Shown piece after piece: positions 33,381-43,827 of a stretch of DNA of 64,000 nucleotides. Both the position numbers and the translations under genes were made by a program. The notes under the pieces are model-generated. The model did no database searches. It was given only the letters and a program-made list of their open reading frames with translations, and was not told where the DNA came from. The DNA is from Blastococcus sp. CT_GayMR16 (lineage in GTDB: Bacteria; Actinomycetota; Actinomycetes; Mycobacteriales; Geodermatophilaceae), in the NCBI RefSeq assembly GCF_004570875.1, contig NZ_SPQK01000007.1, positions 1 to 64,000 of the forward strand, in the 5' to 3' direction. Position 1 is the stretch's first letter. Each line of letters opens with the position of its first letter.

Positions 33381-33818
33381 TCGCTCTCTACCGCACGGAT
33401 CCGCGGCTGCGGATCGGCCTCCTGCACAGCGCCAGGATGACCCCTCGTGTTCCCGTTCCGACCCCCGATCACCACCGACTCGCCGAAAGAGATGAGTCCG
33501 TGATGCGAAGGTGCTGGTGGAGCGGGTTCAGCAGGGGACGTCACTGGTGTGAAACGGGTGGTGCGCGTGCTGGTCGTTGTCTGCCGGACCGGTGAGGTAC
33601 CGGACCGACCGTGGGTCCACTGCTGTTCTCGTTGCTGCCTTGCTGTGCCCCACGCTACGCCGTCTACCCGACAGATGACGTCGCACACCCGCCGTCGCTC
33701 CTCCGGGTGAGGGATGACGGGTCGCGACCACAGCTGTCGCGCCGAGTGGGGCCCGGAGGGTCCCGCGGAGGCACGACGAAGCGGCTCAGCCCGCCTGGGG
33801 ACGGCTCCTGGCCGCGTC
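33381..33818. other. Gene-free stretch between the DUF7455 gene and sigA
   Basis: About 440 bp with no convincing coding sequence on either strand. Frames that stay open here read as low-complexity Arg/Ser/Pro protein without family motifs. The right part, next to sigA, holds its terminator. The left part should hold the DUF7455 promoter. I see no tRNA-like or riboswitch-like structure. Confidence 0.6.
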
Positions 33819-33835
33819 AGCAGCCCGGAGGGCTG

Positions 33836-33837
<2 letters not shown>
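33819..33837. terminator. Hairpin overlapping the sigA stop codon
   Basis: AGCAGCCC (33819-33826), loop GGA, GGGCTGCT (33830-33837). The last two bases belong to the sigA stop codon (33836-33838), so the stem begins within the stop. Confidence 0.6.
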
Positions 33838-35224
<1,387 letters not shown>

Positions 35225-35571
35225 TCAGGTTCCTTCCCGTGCTGGGTGCGTTCCCCGGGGGCCGTGTGGTCCCCGGGCAGCGGCTCCGGTCCGCGCGCCT
35301 CACAGGGAGAGGTCCCGGTGGACCGGCGCAGCGTTTGGCCGCTGGACGGGCGGGGGATCCCTCCCGGCTGGAGGGCGGCGGGCTGGGGCTCTCTCATTGT
35401 AACGGCGTGTCGGCTGTATTCCACCGTCCCGGATCCGAAGGCCTCGCTCCGTCGAGGCGTTCCGGCTGATCCGGGTGGTCGATCACTCTTCGTGGTGCAT
35501 CGGCCGCGGAGGGCCTGCACTGAAGGTATCCGCCCCTCCGATCACTCCAGCCTCACCCGTACGGGCGCGCG
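35225..35571 (-). promoter_or_regulatory. sigA: sigA upstream region with a TACAAT -10 box
   Basis: This 347-bp gap has no gene. The best promoter signal on the minus strand is TACAAT at 35396-35401, with GTGGAA 17 nt upstream as a weak -35. A start near 35389 would give a leader of about 165 nt. The rest appears GC-rich without clear structure. Confidence 0.5.
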
Positions 35572-36312
35572 TCAGTTGTCGCGTTCGTGCGCGGCCAGGG
35601 CAGCGCCGACGATGCCGGCGTCGTTCTGGAGCTGGGCGGGCACCACCGGCGTGCGGGTGGTGAGCAACGGCACCCACTTGGCCGCCTTCTTGCTGACGCC
35701 GCCGCCGACGATGATCAGATCCGGCCAGAGGCCGGCCTCCAGGACGTCGAGGTAGCGGTCCACCCGGTGCGCCCACGTGGGGTAGTCGAGGTCCTCGCGC
35801 TCACGGGCGGCCGCCGAGGCCCGCCGCTCGCCGTCCTCGCCGTCGACCTGGATGTGCCCGAACTCGGTGTTGGGCACCAGGTGCCCGTCGACGAACAGGG
35901 CACTGCCGATCCCGGTGCCGAACGTCAGCATGAGGACGACGCCGCCCTGGTCGCGGCCGGCGCCGTAACGCATCTCGGCGATCCCGGCCGCGTCGGCATC
36001 GTTAAGGGTGACCACGCTGCCCGGGATCAGCTGCTCGAGGCCGGCGTCGACATCGGTGCCGATCCAGCTCTTGTCGACGTTCGCGGCGGTGTGGGCGACC
36101 CCGTGTTTCATCACGCCCGGGAACGTGACCCCGATCCGCCCGGACCAGCCGAAGGACTCGACGATCTTCGCCACCACCCCGTACACGGGATCGGGCAGCG
36201 AGGGCTGCGGGGTCTCGATCCGCAGGCGCTCACCGATGAGCTGGCCGATCTCGAGGTCGACCAGGCATCCCTTGATGCCACTGCCGCCGATGTCCACACC
36301 GAAGCCCTGCAC
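35572..36312 (-). CDS. ppgK: Polyphosphate glucokinase
   Basis: A 246-residue ROK-type sugar kinase that phosphorylates glucose with polyphosphate or ATP. It has the phosphate-binding VDIGGSGIKGCLVDLE, the catalytic NDADAAGIAEMRYG and LTFGTGIGSALFVDG, and the glucose-binding NTEFGHIQV. The start is GTG at 36310-36312; TACCCT lies 7 nt before it, so the mRNA is probably leaderless. It is divergent from the inositol monophosphatase, 59 bp between starts. Confidence 0.95.
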   Translation of the reverse strand: MQGFGVDIGGSGIKGCLVDLEIGQLIGERLRIETPQPSLPDPVYGVVAKIVESFGWSGRIGVTFPGVMKHGVAHTAANVDKSWIGTDVDAGLEQLIPGSVVTLNDADAAGIAEMRYGAGRDQGGVVLMLTFGTGIGSALFVDGHLVPNTEFGHIQVDGEDGERRASAAAREREDLDYPTWAHRVDRYLDVLEAGLWPDLIIVGGGVSKKAAKWVPLLTTRTPVVPAQLQNDAGIVGAALAAHERDN

Positions 36313-36319
36313 GCCGGAC

Positions 36320-36325
36320 AGGGTA
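36320..36325 (-). promoter_or_regulatory. -10 box before ppgK
   Basis: TACCCT on the minus strand ends seven nucleotides before the ppgK GTG. Confidence 0.5.
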
Positions 36326-36371
36326 GGTGAGCCCGCGCCCGTGTCGTACTGCCTGCGGCAGGATCGTCTCC

Positions 36372-37199
<828 letters not shown>

Positions 37200-37216
37200 A
37201 GCCCGCGAGCGGGCGA

Positions 37217-37759
37217 TCAGCAGGCGGCTGCGGCGTCCTCCACCGGAGCGAGCGCCGCGGCGATGGCCTCGGGCGTGGCGAGGGTGGTGAACTCCGGGCC
37301 GACGACGACGTCGACCTGCGCGGTCGCCCGGGTGTCGGGGTAGTCGCCGATGTCGGGGATGACGAGGCGCATGTAGTCGGCGGCGTCGGTACCGCGCGGA
37401 CCGTGGCGGAGCTCGCCGACGCCGGTCACCTCACGGCCGCTGGAGTCGTTGGCGATCTCGTCGACGACGAAGCCGCGCTCCTGCAGGGCGCTGGCGACCG
37501 TCTGGGCCAGGCCCGGGGTGTCGGTGGCGTTGAAGACCCGCAGGTTCACGGTGGCGGGGTCGAGCGACGGGGGTGCGGCCTCGACGGTCTCGCAGGCCGC
37601 CTGCTGCTCCTCCTCCTGCTGCTTCTCCTGGCGGATGACGTACCACCAGACCGCGAGGGCGGCCACGGCCAGGACGAGCAGGAAGATCAGCGGCGGGAGC
37701 GGGCGGCGGCCGCTGCGGGGGCGCACCGGGGGGCGTTCGGTACGCAGCGTCACGGTCAT
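37217..37759 (-). CDS. cei: Envelope integrity protein Cei-like (LytR C-terminal domain)
   Basis: A 180-residue protein with a basic cytoplasmic N-terminus, one membrane helix (LPPLIFLLVLAVAALAVWWYV), a Gln/Glu-rich linker, and a LytR_C domain: VNLRVFNATDTPGLAQTVA, RGFVVDEIAND and ATAQVDVVVGPEF. Mycobacterial Cei (Rv2700), in the same gene neighbourhood, is needed for envelope integrity. GAGGAG abuts the ATG at 37757-37759, too close to work well; GTG two codons later (37751-37753) has ideal spacing and may be the true start. Confidence 0.88.
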   Translation of the reverse strand: MTVTLRTERPPVRPRSGRRPLPPLIFLLVLAVAALAVWWYVIRQEKQQEEEQQAACETVEAAPPSLDPATVNLRVFNATDTPGLAQTVASALQERGFVVDEIANDSSGREVTGVGELRHGPRGTDAADYMRLVIPDIGDYPDTRATAQVDVVVGPEFTTLATPEAIAAALAPVEDAAAAC

Positions 37760-37876
37760 CTCCTCGGCGAGACCCGACGGGACGGTGATGGTCGGAGGGT
37801 CCCCGGCTGGGGACCGTTCCGGCGCCGCGAGCGGGTGGGGGTCGGTCGCTGCGAAGTTTAAGGCCGGAAAGGGGCC

Positions 37877-38923
37877 CTAGATCGCACCGTCGTCCAGTGC
37901 GGCGCGTCCCAGTTCGACGACCGGGCCGATGCGCTCGCCGTAACCGGAGGTGTCCTTACCCGCCATGGCCCCCGCGGCCGACCGGGCGACGATCCCGGCC
38001 ATGATCGCGGCGAACTTGAAGAAGGCGAAGCCGACGTACCAGTTCAGATCGGACAGATCGGCACCGGTGCGGTCCGCGTAGCGCTCCATGATCTCCCGGC
38101 GGGTCGGGAATCCGGGCAGCGTGGTCACCGGGCTCAGCGTCGTCGCCCGGTCCTCACCCGCCTCCGGCCAGTAGACGAACATCATCCCGAGGTCGGTCAG
38201 CGGGTCGCCGAGGGTCGACATCTCCCAGTCGAGGACGGCCTTGATGCGCCCGGGCGTCATCGGGTCGAGCAGGCAGTTGTCCAGCCGGTAGTCGCCGTGG
38301 ACGACGCTCGACCGCCGGCTCTCGGGGACGGTCTCGGCCAGGCGCGCGCCGAGGGCGTCCAACCCGGGACGGTCGCGGTCGCGGGTGGCGTCCCACTGCT
38401 TGGTCCAGCGGCGTACCTGCCGCGCGGCGAAGCCGTCCGGCCGGCCGAACTCCGACAGCCCGACGGCGTCGTAGTCGACGGTGTGCAGGTCGGCGAGGAC
38501 GTCGACGAGGGCCTCCCCGATCACCCGGCGCTGCGCGGGCTCGTCGGCGTAGCCGGGCGGGAACTCCTGCACGACATGGATGCCGACGACGCGTTCCATG
38601 ACGTAGAAGGGCGCCCCCAGCACCGATTCGTCGGTGCAGAGGTGCAGCGTGCGGGGGACCGGGACGTCGGTCGCTCCGAGTGCGGAGATGACCCGGTGCT
38701 CGCGCGCCATGTCGTGCGCGGTGGCCAGGACGGCACCCGTGGGCGGCCGGCGCAGGATCACCGCGTCGTCGGCGGACCCGCCGGACGGCGTCACGATGTA
38801 TGTGAGGTTGGACATGCCGGCCGCGATCAGCTCGATGTCCACCGAGCGCCAGCGCTCGTCGTTCAGGGCCGAAGCCAGGTACGGGCCCACGACGGTCGGA
38901 TCAGCACCCACGGGAGTCGCCAC
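37877..38923 (-). CDS. APH-fold phosphotransferase family protein (ACAD10-like)
   Basis: A 348-residue kinase-fold protein. It has VILRRPPTG (ATP-binding Arg/Lys loop), the catalytic VVHGDYRLDNCLLD and the metal motif LDWEMSTLGDPLTDLG. This subfamily (acyl-CoA dehydrogenase 10-like) acts on hydroxy-acyl substrates rather than aminoglycosides. The start is GTG at 38921-38923 with TACCCT six nucleotides before it, suggesting a leaderless mRNA. A very long frame upstream continues to 40252, but that part reads as Ala/Pro/Arg low-complexity protein and is rejected. No antibiotic resistance role is implied. Confidence 0.88.
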   Translation of the reverse strand: MATPVGADPTVVGPYLASALNDERWRSVDIELIAAGMSNLTYIVTPSGGSADDAVILRRPPTGAVLATAHDMAREHRVISALGATDVPVPRTLHLCTDESVLGAPFYVMERVVGIHVVQEFPPGYADEPAQRRVIGEALVDVLADLHTVDYDAVGLSEFGRPDGFAARQVRRWTKQWDATRDRDRPGLDALGARLAETVPESRRSSVVHGDYRLDNCLLDPMTPGRIKAVLDWEMSTLGDPLTDLGMMFVYWPEAGEDRATTLSPVTTLPGFPTRREIMERYADRTGADLSDLNWYVGFAFFKFAAIMAGIVARSAAGAMAGKDTSGYGERIGPVVELGRAALDDGAI

Positions 38924-38929
38924 GGCGGC

Positions 38930-38935
38930 AGGGTA
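38930..38935 (-). promoter_or_regulatory. -10 box before the APH-fold gene
   Basis: TACCCT on the minus strand lies six nucleotides before the GTG start. Confidence 0.5.
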
Positions 38936-39274
38936 ACCTCTGGCGCTCCGCGGCTCCGGACCGCGGAGCGGTCTCGTGCCGAGCCTCTTTCCGGGGGCGG
39001 GCACAAACGGGGACCGCGCGGCGTTGGGGGGCTCGCTGGTCCTTTCCCGCCCGCCGTCCACCCGGGCGACGGGAGGGGGTCCGGACCGGCCAGATCCGGC
39101 CGACCCGCCCCCGCGGGAGACGGAACCACCGGTATCGGGAGCCCCAGCAGCGGGCTGCCGGTCCCCTGAACCACCGGTCGCCACCGCGGCCGGCCACGAC
39201 GACGGTGCACACCCAGCGCCGGCGTCAGACGAGCGGGCACGACGCCCGCTAGAACCCCGGAGGAGGGGCACCCC
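38936..39274. other. Divergent intergenic region with a 10-bp hairpin
   Basis: About 340 bp between the divergent APH-fold and DUF4193 genes, without a gene. It holds CGCTCCGCGG (38944-38953), loop CTCCGGA, CCGCGGAGCG (38961-38970): a perfect 10-bp inverted repeat where the APH-gene promoter -35 region should be, so an operator is more likely than a terminator. A direct repeat GAACCACCGGT occurs twice (about 39123 and 39169). The DUF4193 promoter must also be here; I cannot place it. Confidence 0.5.
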
Positions 39275-39574
39275 ATGGCCACCGACTACGACGCCCCGCG
39301 CCGCAACGAGGCCGATGAGCTCGGCGAGGACTCGCTCGAGGAGCTCAAGGCCCGTCGAGCCGAGGCGCAGTCCGCCTCGGTCGACGTCGACGAGACCGAC
39401 TTCAACGAGAACCTCGAGCTCCCCGGCGCCGACCTGTCGGGCGAGGAACTCACCGTCCGCGTCCTGCCCAAGCAGGAGGACGAGTTCACCTGTTCGCGCT
39501 GCTTCCTGGTGCAGCACCGATCCCGGCTCGCCTCGACCCGCGGCGACCAGATGCTCTGCCGCGACTGCGCCTAG
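39275..39574 (+). CDS. DUF4193 zinc-ribbon protein
   Basis: A 99-residue actinobacterial protein. The N-terminus is very acidic (NEADELGEDSLEELKARR), then DLSGEELTVRVLPKQEDEF, and a C4 zinc ribbon: FTCSRCFLVQHRSRLA followed by LCRDCA. Mycobacterial relatives (Rv2699c type) are abundant small proteins of unknown function. ATG has GGAGGAGG upstream, predicting high expression. Confidence 0.93.
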   Translation: MATDYDAPRRNEADELGEDSLEELKARRAEAQSASVDVDETDFNENLELPGADLSGEELTVRVLPKQEDEFTCSRCFLVQHRSRLASTRGDQMLCRDCA

Positions 39575-39620
39575 TCGCGACGGGGTACCGCCGACGAGGC
39601 GGACGACGAGAAGGGGACCG

Positions 39621-40508
39621 ATGACGGAGAACGGCTCCCGGACCGGCGCGGCGCGGGACGTCCCGCCGCCGCGCCCGGTTCCCCCGTCGGTGTCGGCGGC
39701 ACCGGTCGAGGACGCCGGACTGGCCCGCGCCGCCCGCGCAGTCGCGGACGCCGTCGCCGGCCTCATCGGTCCGTCCACCGACGGCGGCTCGCCCGCAGGG
39801 GAGGCGACCCGTTCGGCCGCCTCCGGCCTCAAGGACGTGATCGGCAGCGTGGCGGGCGCGGTCGCCGCTGCGTTCGCGCCGTCGCAGGACGACACGCCTG
39901 CCGCGGACACCAACAGTGGAGAGCGCTCTCCCGGCGCACTGCTGGGCGATCTGCTGTCCACCGCCGCCCCGCGGCTCCCGATCCGGGACGCCGCCCGGCT
40001 GCGGCAGGCATATCCGGGTGCCTCGGAGGACGCCATCGCCGAGGCGCTGGTGGCGCGGGCTGCCCGCGTCACGTCCGGCATCGGTGCGGCCGCGGGTGGC
40101 CTGGCCGCCGCGCACTGGTTCGCGCCGGCGTCGCTGCTGGCGCTGCCGCTGGAGTTCGGCGCCGAGACCGTGCTGATCGGCGGCGTCGAGGTGGTCCTCA
40201 TCGGGGAACTGCACGAGCTGTACGGCCGGCCGGTCGCCGGCGACGCCCGCACCCGCGCGACCGCCTATCTGGCGAGCTGGTCGGCCCAGCGGTCGGTGGA
40301 CGGCGCCGGCGCGGCCGGGCTCGGCGCCCTGCTCGGCAGCGCCGGGGTCCGGGCACTGAGCCGGCGGATGACGCGGAAACTTGCCCGCTCGGTGCCGGGC
40401 GCAGCCCCGTTCCTGATCGGTGCGGCCATCGCCGGCCGAGGCAACCGCCGGGCCACCGAGACCCTCGCCGACCAGGTGCTCACCGACCTCCGAACACCGC
40501 CGGCCTGA
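39621..40508 (+). CDS. Ala-rich protein of unknown function
   Basis: A 295-residue protein. The first 120 residues are Pro/Ala/Ser-rich; the second half has hydrophobic helices ([45 protein letters not shown]), with [19 protein letters not shown] near the end. It may associate with membranes. I do not recognise a family. ATG has GGGGA upstream. It lies between DUF4193 and dut, a position filled by actinobacterial hypothetical proteins in related genomes, as far as I recall. Confidence 0.78.
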   Translation: MTENGSRTGAARDVPPPRPVPPSVSAAPVEDAGLARAARAVADAVAGLIGPSTDGGSPAGEATRSAASGLKDVIGSVAGAVAAAFAPSQDDTPAADTNSGERSPGALLGDLLSTAAPRLPIRDAARLRQAYPGASEDAIAEALVARAARVTSGIGAAAGGLAAAHWFAPASLLALPLEFGAETVLIGGVEVVLIGELHELYGRPVAGDARTRATAYLASWSAQRSVDGAGAAGLGALLGSAGVRALSRRMTRKLARSVPGAAPFLIGAAIAGRGNRRATETLADQVLTDLRTPPA

Positions 40509-40581
40509 TGACGCTTGTTCATGGCCCCCCTGCAGGGGCCCGCTGCGAGTGTGCGAGCAGTGGGGGGCAGGGGGGCCCTTA

Positions 40582-40587
40582 TAGGGT
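40582..40587 (+). promoter_or_regulatory. -10 box before dut
   Basis: TAGGGT ends seven nucleotides before GTG 40595; it supports that start. Confidence 0.55.
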
Positions 40588-40594
40588 CGCCGAC

Positions 40595-41083
40595 GTGCCC
40601 GAGAAGCCCGAGCTGGACGTCCCCGTCCGGCTGACCTCTCCCGAGGCCGTCCTCCCCGGATATGCCCTGCCCGGCGACGCGGGCGCCGATCTCTCGCTGG
40701 CCGAGGACGTCGAGCTCGCGCCCTTCCAGCGGGCCCTCGTGGGCACCGGCGTGGCCGTCGCGATCCCGGAGGGATACGCCGGATTCGTGCACCCGCGCTC
40801 GGGTCTGGCCCACCGGATCGGGCTGAGCCTGGTGAACGCGCCGGGAACGATCGATTCGGGCTACCGCGGCGAGATCAAGGTGAACCTGATCAATCTCGAC
40901 CCCACGACACCCCTGACCCTGCGTCGCGGCGACCGCATCGCCCAGCTGGTGGTCCAGCCGGTGGTGCGGGCGCGCTTCGTGCCGGTGGCGGAACTCCCGG
41001 GCAGTGAGCGCGGGCACGCGGGGCACGGTTCCACCGGCGGTCACGGACCGGCCGGACCAGTAGTTCTCGAAGGGCGGATCTGA
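40595..41083 (+). CDS. dut: dUTP diphosphatase
   Basis: A 162-residue trimeric dUTPase that makes dUMP and keeps uracil out of DNA. Conserved motifs in order: [16 protein letters not shown] (I), [12 protein letters not shown] (II), [20 protein letters not shown] (III, catalytic Asp), [13 protein letters not shown] (IV), and the Gly-rich lid [14 protein letters not shown] (V). The start is GTG at 40595, as a -10 box sits 7 nt upstream and the frame before it is not protein-like. DUF3710 follows after one base, so both are cotranscribed. Confidence 0.96.
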   Translation: MPEKPELDVPVRLTSPEAVLPGYALPGDAGADLSLAEDVELAPFQRALVGTGVAVAIPEGYAGFVHPRSGLAHRIGLSLVNAPGTIDSGYRGEIKVNLINLDPTTPLTLRRGDRIAQLVVQPVVRARFVPVAELPGSERGHAGHGSTGGHGPAGPVVLEGRI

Positions 41084-41084
41084 C

Positions 41085-41801
41085 ATGCCGTTGGGACGGC
41101 GGCGCAACCGGATCGACCGCAGTCTGCGGGAGCGGGGTGTGCCCCCGGAGCCGCAGCACCGCGAGCGCGACATGGACGAGACGTCCGGTCCCTGGGACGA
41201 GACCGACGCACCGCAGGACGGCCTCGCCCGCATCGACCTCGGTGCGCTGCGGCTGCCGGCCCTGGCCGGGATGGACCTCCGGGTCGAGCTCAACGCCCAG
41301 CAGAAGGTGATCGCCGCGACCCTGCGCGAGGGGGAGTCGCTCCTGCAGGTCTCGGTGTTCGCCGCCCCGCGGGCCGGTGGCATCTGGGACAGCGTCCGGG
41401 AGGACCTCGCGAAGAGCGCCTCGGGCCAGGGCGGCTCGCTCCGCGAGGTGGACGGCCCGTTCGGCCCGGAGCTCGCCGGCACGATCGTCGCCACCCCGCC
41501 GGCCACGCCCGGACAGTCCGCGCCGCAGCCGGTGCGCCGTCCGGCCCGGTTCCTGGGCGTCGACGGCCCGCGCTGGTTCCTCCGGGGCATGATCAGCGGC
41601 CCCGCGGCCGGGAGCGCGGAAGCCGCGGCCGCGCTGGAGGATGCGTTCCGCTCGATCATCGTCGTCCGTGGCACCGAGCCCATGCCGGTCCGCGAACAGC
41701 TGCCCCTGACGTTGCCGCCCCAGGCCGCAGCCCAGCTGGCGCGGCAGCAGCAGCAGGCCGCGGCACAACCTCCGCCGGCTTCCCCCGCCCCCGGCGCCTG
41801 A
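41085..41801 (+). CDS. DUF3710 protein
   Basis: A 238-residue actinobacterial protein. The N-terminus is Arg-rich, then the conserved core: ARIDLGALRLPALAGMDLRV, REGESLLQVSVFAAPRAGG, GPRWFLRGMISGPAA and EDAFRSIIVVRG. The C-terminus is Gln/Pro-rich. Function is unknown; it travels with dut and an OB-fold gene across Actinobacteria. ATG is 1 bp after the dut stop. Confidence 0.93.
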   Translation: MPLGRRRNRIDRSLRERGVPPEPQHRERDMDETSGPWDETDAPQDGLARIDLGALRLPALAGMDLRVELNAQQKVIAATLREGESLLQVSVFAAPRAGGIWDSVREDLAKSASGQGGSLREVDGPFGPELAGTIVATPPATPGQSAPQPVRRPARFLGVDGPRWFLRGMISGPAAGSAEAAAALEDAFRSIIVVRGTEPMPVREQLPLTLPPQAAAQLARQQQQAAAQPPPASPAPGA

Positions 41802-41807
41802 CCGCCG

Positions 41808-41813
41808 TACGCT
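41808..41813 (+). promoter_or_regulatory. -10 box before the OB-fold gene
   Basis: TACGCT, six nucleotides before GTG 41820. Confidence 0.5.
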
Positions 41814-41819
41814 GGGGCC

Positions 41820-42197
41820 GTGACCGAGACCCGTCCCACTGGCTGGTTGTCGCGGACGCTCCAGCGTCTGACCGCGGACGACCAGACGATCGACGCCGAG
41901 GAACTGCGCGCGGAGGCAGCGAGCGCCGGCTGCGAGCCGGTGAGTTCCTGCCGCAAGGGTGCCGTCGTGACGGTGACCGGTCGTCTCAAGTCGGTGGTCT
42001 ACACCCCCCGCGAGAACGTGCCGACCCTGGAGGCGGAGCTGTTCGACGGGTCGGGGTCGGTGACGCTCGTCTGGCTGGGCCGGCGGCGCATCCCCGGTAT
42101 CGAGCCCGGTCGCACCGTCACCGCCCGCGGCCGGTTCGCGGCGGTGGAAGGCAAACGGGTCATCTACAACCCCTGGTACGAGCTCGGCGCCGGCTGA
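41820..42197 (+). CDS. OB-fold nucleic acid binding protein
   Basis: A 125-residue protein. A helical N-terminus (WLSRTLQRLTADDQTIDAEE) precedes an OB-fold: GAVVTVTGRLKSVVYTPREN, LEAELFDGSGSVTLVWLGRR, IEPGRTVTARGRFAAVEG and IYNPWYEL. The fold suggests binding of single-stranded nucleic acid, as in RecG wedge domains; the true ligand is unknown. GTG has TACGCT six nucleotides before it, so it can be transcribed leaderless besides the dut-DUF3710 readthrough. Confidence 0.92.
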   Translation: MTETRPTGWLSRTLQRLTADDQTIDAEELRAEAASAGCEPVSSCRKGAVVTVTGRLKSVVYTPRENVPTLEAELFDGSGSVTLVWLGRRRIPGIEPGRTVTARGRFAAVEGKRVIYNPWYELGAG

Positions 42198-42264
42198 TCC
42201 GCCGCCGACCGTGGACAGGACCGGGCGGAGCACCCCGGGAAGCGACGGGCCGGGGGAGGCACGG

Positions 42265-43128
42265 GTGAGCGCGATGGACGACGAGAGCCGGGCCGACGAG
42301 AGCCGGGCCGACGAGGGCCATCAGCCGGTGACGGTCGCCCCGGACGGCCCGACCGGGTTCACCTTCGACCGGCACCTCGTGCTCGAGCAGCTCGGCGGCT
42401 GGCGCGGCATGGTGGACGCGACGCTGCCGACGGTGGCCTTCATCGTGGCGAACGCCGTGAACGGGCTCCGGACCGGGATCTGGGCCGCCGTGGGGGCGGC
42501 AGTCCTGGTCTTCCTCCTCCGGCTGGTCCGCCGGGAGAGCGTCCAGCAGGCCGTCAGCGGGCTCTTCGCGGTCGGTATCGCGGTGGCCATCGCGGCGGTC
42601 TCGGGTCAGGCCCGCGACTTCTTCGTCCTCGGCATCGTGCGCAACGCCGTCATCGGCGTGGTGCTGCTCGGGTCCATCGCCGTCCGCCGGCCGCTGGTGG
42701 GGGTCGTCGCGGAATGGCTCGCGCCCAGCCATCTCGGGACCATGGCCTCGCACTCGCTGCCCGGCCTGCGCAGCCGGCTGGACCGGGCGCGCGCGACGCT
42801 GCACCACACGGTGCCCGGCGACCCGCAGGTCGACCCGGCCACCGGCCGCCGCGCACCGGACCCCGACCCCGAGCGTCCCTGGCGCGAGGACCCGCGGCTG
42901 GTGCGCGCCTACAGCTGGCTGACCGTTCTCTGGGGGGTGACGTTCCTGCTCCGCGTCCTGGTCCAGGGGCTGCTCTACCAGGCCAACGAGGTCGGCCTCC
43001 TGGGGACGATGTCCATCGTCCTCGGCCTGCCCCTGACGGCGGTCGACATCGTCGTGACCCTCTGGGTCGTGTCCCGCCTGCACCGGCACCGCTGCCCGCC
43101 GGAGACGGACGCCAACCCGGCGTCCTAG
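42265..43128 (+). CDS. DUF3159 membrane protein
   Basis: A 287-residue protein with an acidic N-terminus containing a short tandem repeat (DESRADESRADEG), then about five membrane helices: TLPTVAFIVANAVNGLRTGIW, VFLLRLVRRESVQQAVSGLF and GQARDFFVLGIVRNAVIG are the DUF3159 core. Function is unknown; it resembles small integral proteins near trkA in Actinobacteria. I chose GTG at 42265, five bases after GGGGGAGG; the upstream GTG at 42211 lacks such a site. It is convergent with trkA, the stops overlapping by 4 bp. Confidence 0.9.
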   Translation: MSAMDDESRADESRADEGHQPVTVAPDGPTGFTFDRHLVLEQLGGWRGMVDATLPTVAFIVANAVNGLRTGIWAAVGAAVLVFLLRLVRRESVQQAVSGLFAVGIAVAIAAVSGQARDFFVLGIVRNAVIGVVLLGSIAVRRPLVGVVAEWLAPSHLGTMASHSLPGLRSRLDRARATLHHTVPGDPQVDPATGRRAPDPDPERPWREDPRLVRAYSWLTVLWGVTFLLRVLVQGLLYQANEVGLLGTMSIVLGLPLTAVDIVVTLWVVSRLHRHRCPPETDANPAS

Positions 43129-43802
43129 CTGCGACCGGCCGCCGTCTCGGGCGCGAGCACCGACTTGAGCTGATCCTCGACGTCGGCGTGGGTGATGAAC
43201 AGCAGCTCGTCACCGGCCTCGAGCGGCTCGTCGGGCGAGGGGTTGATGACCCGCTCGCCGCGGAGGATCGCGGTGAGGACCGTCTCGCGGGGGAGCGGTA
43301 CGTCACGGAGCGGGCGGCCCACCCACGGGGTGTCCTCGGCGAGGGTGATCTCGACCAGGTTGGCCGCCCCCTTCCGGAAGCTCATCAGCCGGACGACGTC
43401 GCCGACGGTCACCGCCTCCTCCACCAGTGCCGCGAGCACGCGCGGGGTGGAGACGGCGACGTCGACACCCCAGGCGTCGGTGTAGAGCCATTCGTTGCGC
43501 GGGTCCTTCACCCGGGCGACCACCCGGTTGACCGCGAACTCGGTCTTGGCCAGCAGCGAGACGACGAGGTTCGCCTTGTCGTCGCCGGTGGCCGCCACCA
43601 CGACGTCGCAGGTGGCGAGCTGGGCCTCCTCGAGGGAGGTCACCTCGCAGGCGTCGGCCTGTACCCACTCCGCGCCCGGCACCGAGCGGGTGCGCACCTT
43701 GCGGCCGTCCTTCTCGATGAGCATCACCTGGTGGCCGTTGGCGAGCAGCTCCCCGGCGATCGACCGGCCGACGGCGCCGGCTCCGACGATGGCGACTCTC
43801 AT
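43125..43802 (-). CDS. trkA: TrkA-type potassium uptake regulator (CeoC-like)
   Basis: A 225-residue protein with one RCK_N and one RCK_C domain. The NAD-binding Rossmann fold starts RVAIVGAGAVGRSIAGELL; Asp/Glu after strand 2 is in LIEKDGRK. It has DVVVAATGDDKANLVVSLLA. The C-terminal domain is WVGRPLRDVPLPRETVLTAI. It should regulate a Trk/Ktr channel, but no channel subunit gene is in the window. It is paired with a second TrkA gene upstream, 25 bp away. I chose ATG at 43800-43802. Confidence 0.94.
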   Translation of the reverse strand: MRVAIVGAGAVGRSIAGELLANGHQVMLIEKDGRKVRTRSVPGAEWVQADACEVTSLEEAQLATCDVVVAATGDDKANLVVSLLAKTEFAVNRVVARVKDPRNEWLYTDAWGVDVAVSTPRVLAALVEEAVTVGDVVRLMSFRKGAANLVEITLAEDTPWVGRPLRDVPLPRETVLTAILRGERVINPSPDEPLEAGDELLFITHADVEDQLKSVLAPETAAGRS

Positions 43803-43827
43803 GATCGGTTCCGTCGGGCCGTGCGCA

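Noticed and set aside
33423-33688. A minus-strand frame of about 100 codons between DUF7455 and sigA
   Set aside because: Low-complexity Thr/Arg/Pro text without family motifs or ribosome site.
37877-38923. Aminoglycoside resistance
   Set aside because: It has the APH kinase fold, but the sequence is of the ACAD10-like acyl-metabolism subfamily.
38924-40252. The upstream extension of the APH-fold gene through the DUF4193 region
   Set aside because: The extra 440 codons run antisense to DUF4193 and the next gene and read as Ala/Ser/Arg low-complexity; the GTG at 38923 with TACCCT upstream is the better start.
42274-42310. Short tandem repeat as a satellite or CRISPR
   Set aside because: Only two copies of a 15-bp unit, in frame, coding for ESRAD; it is a protein repeat.
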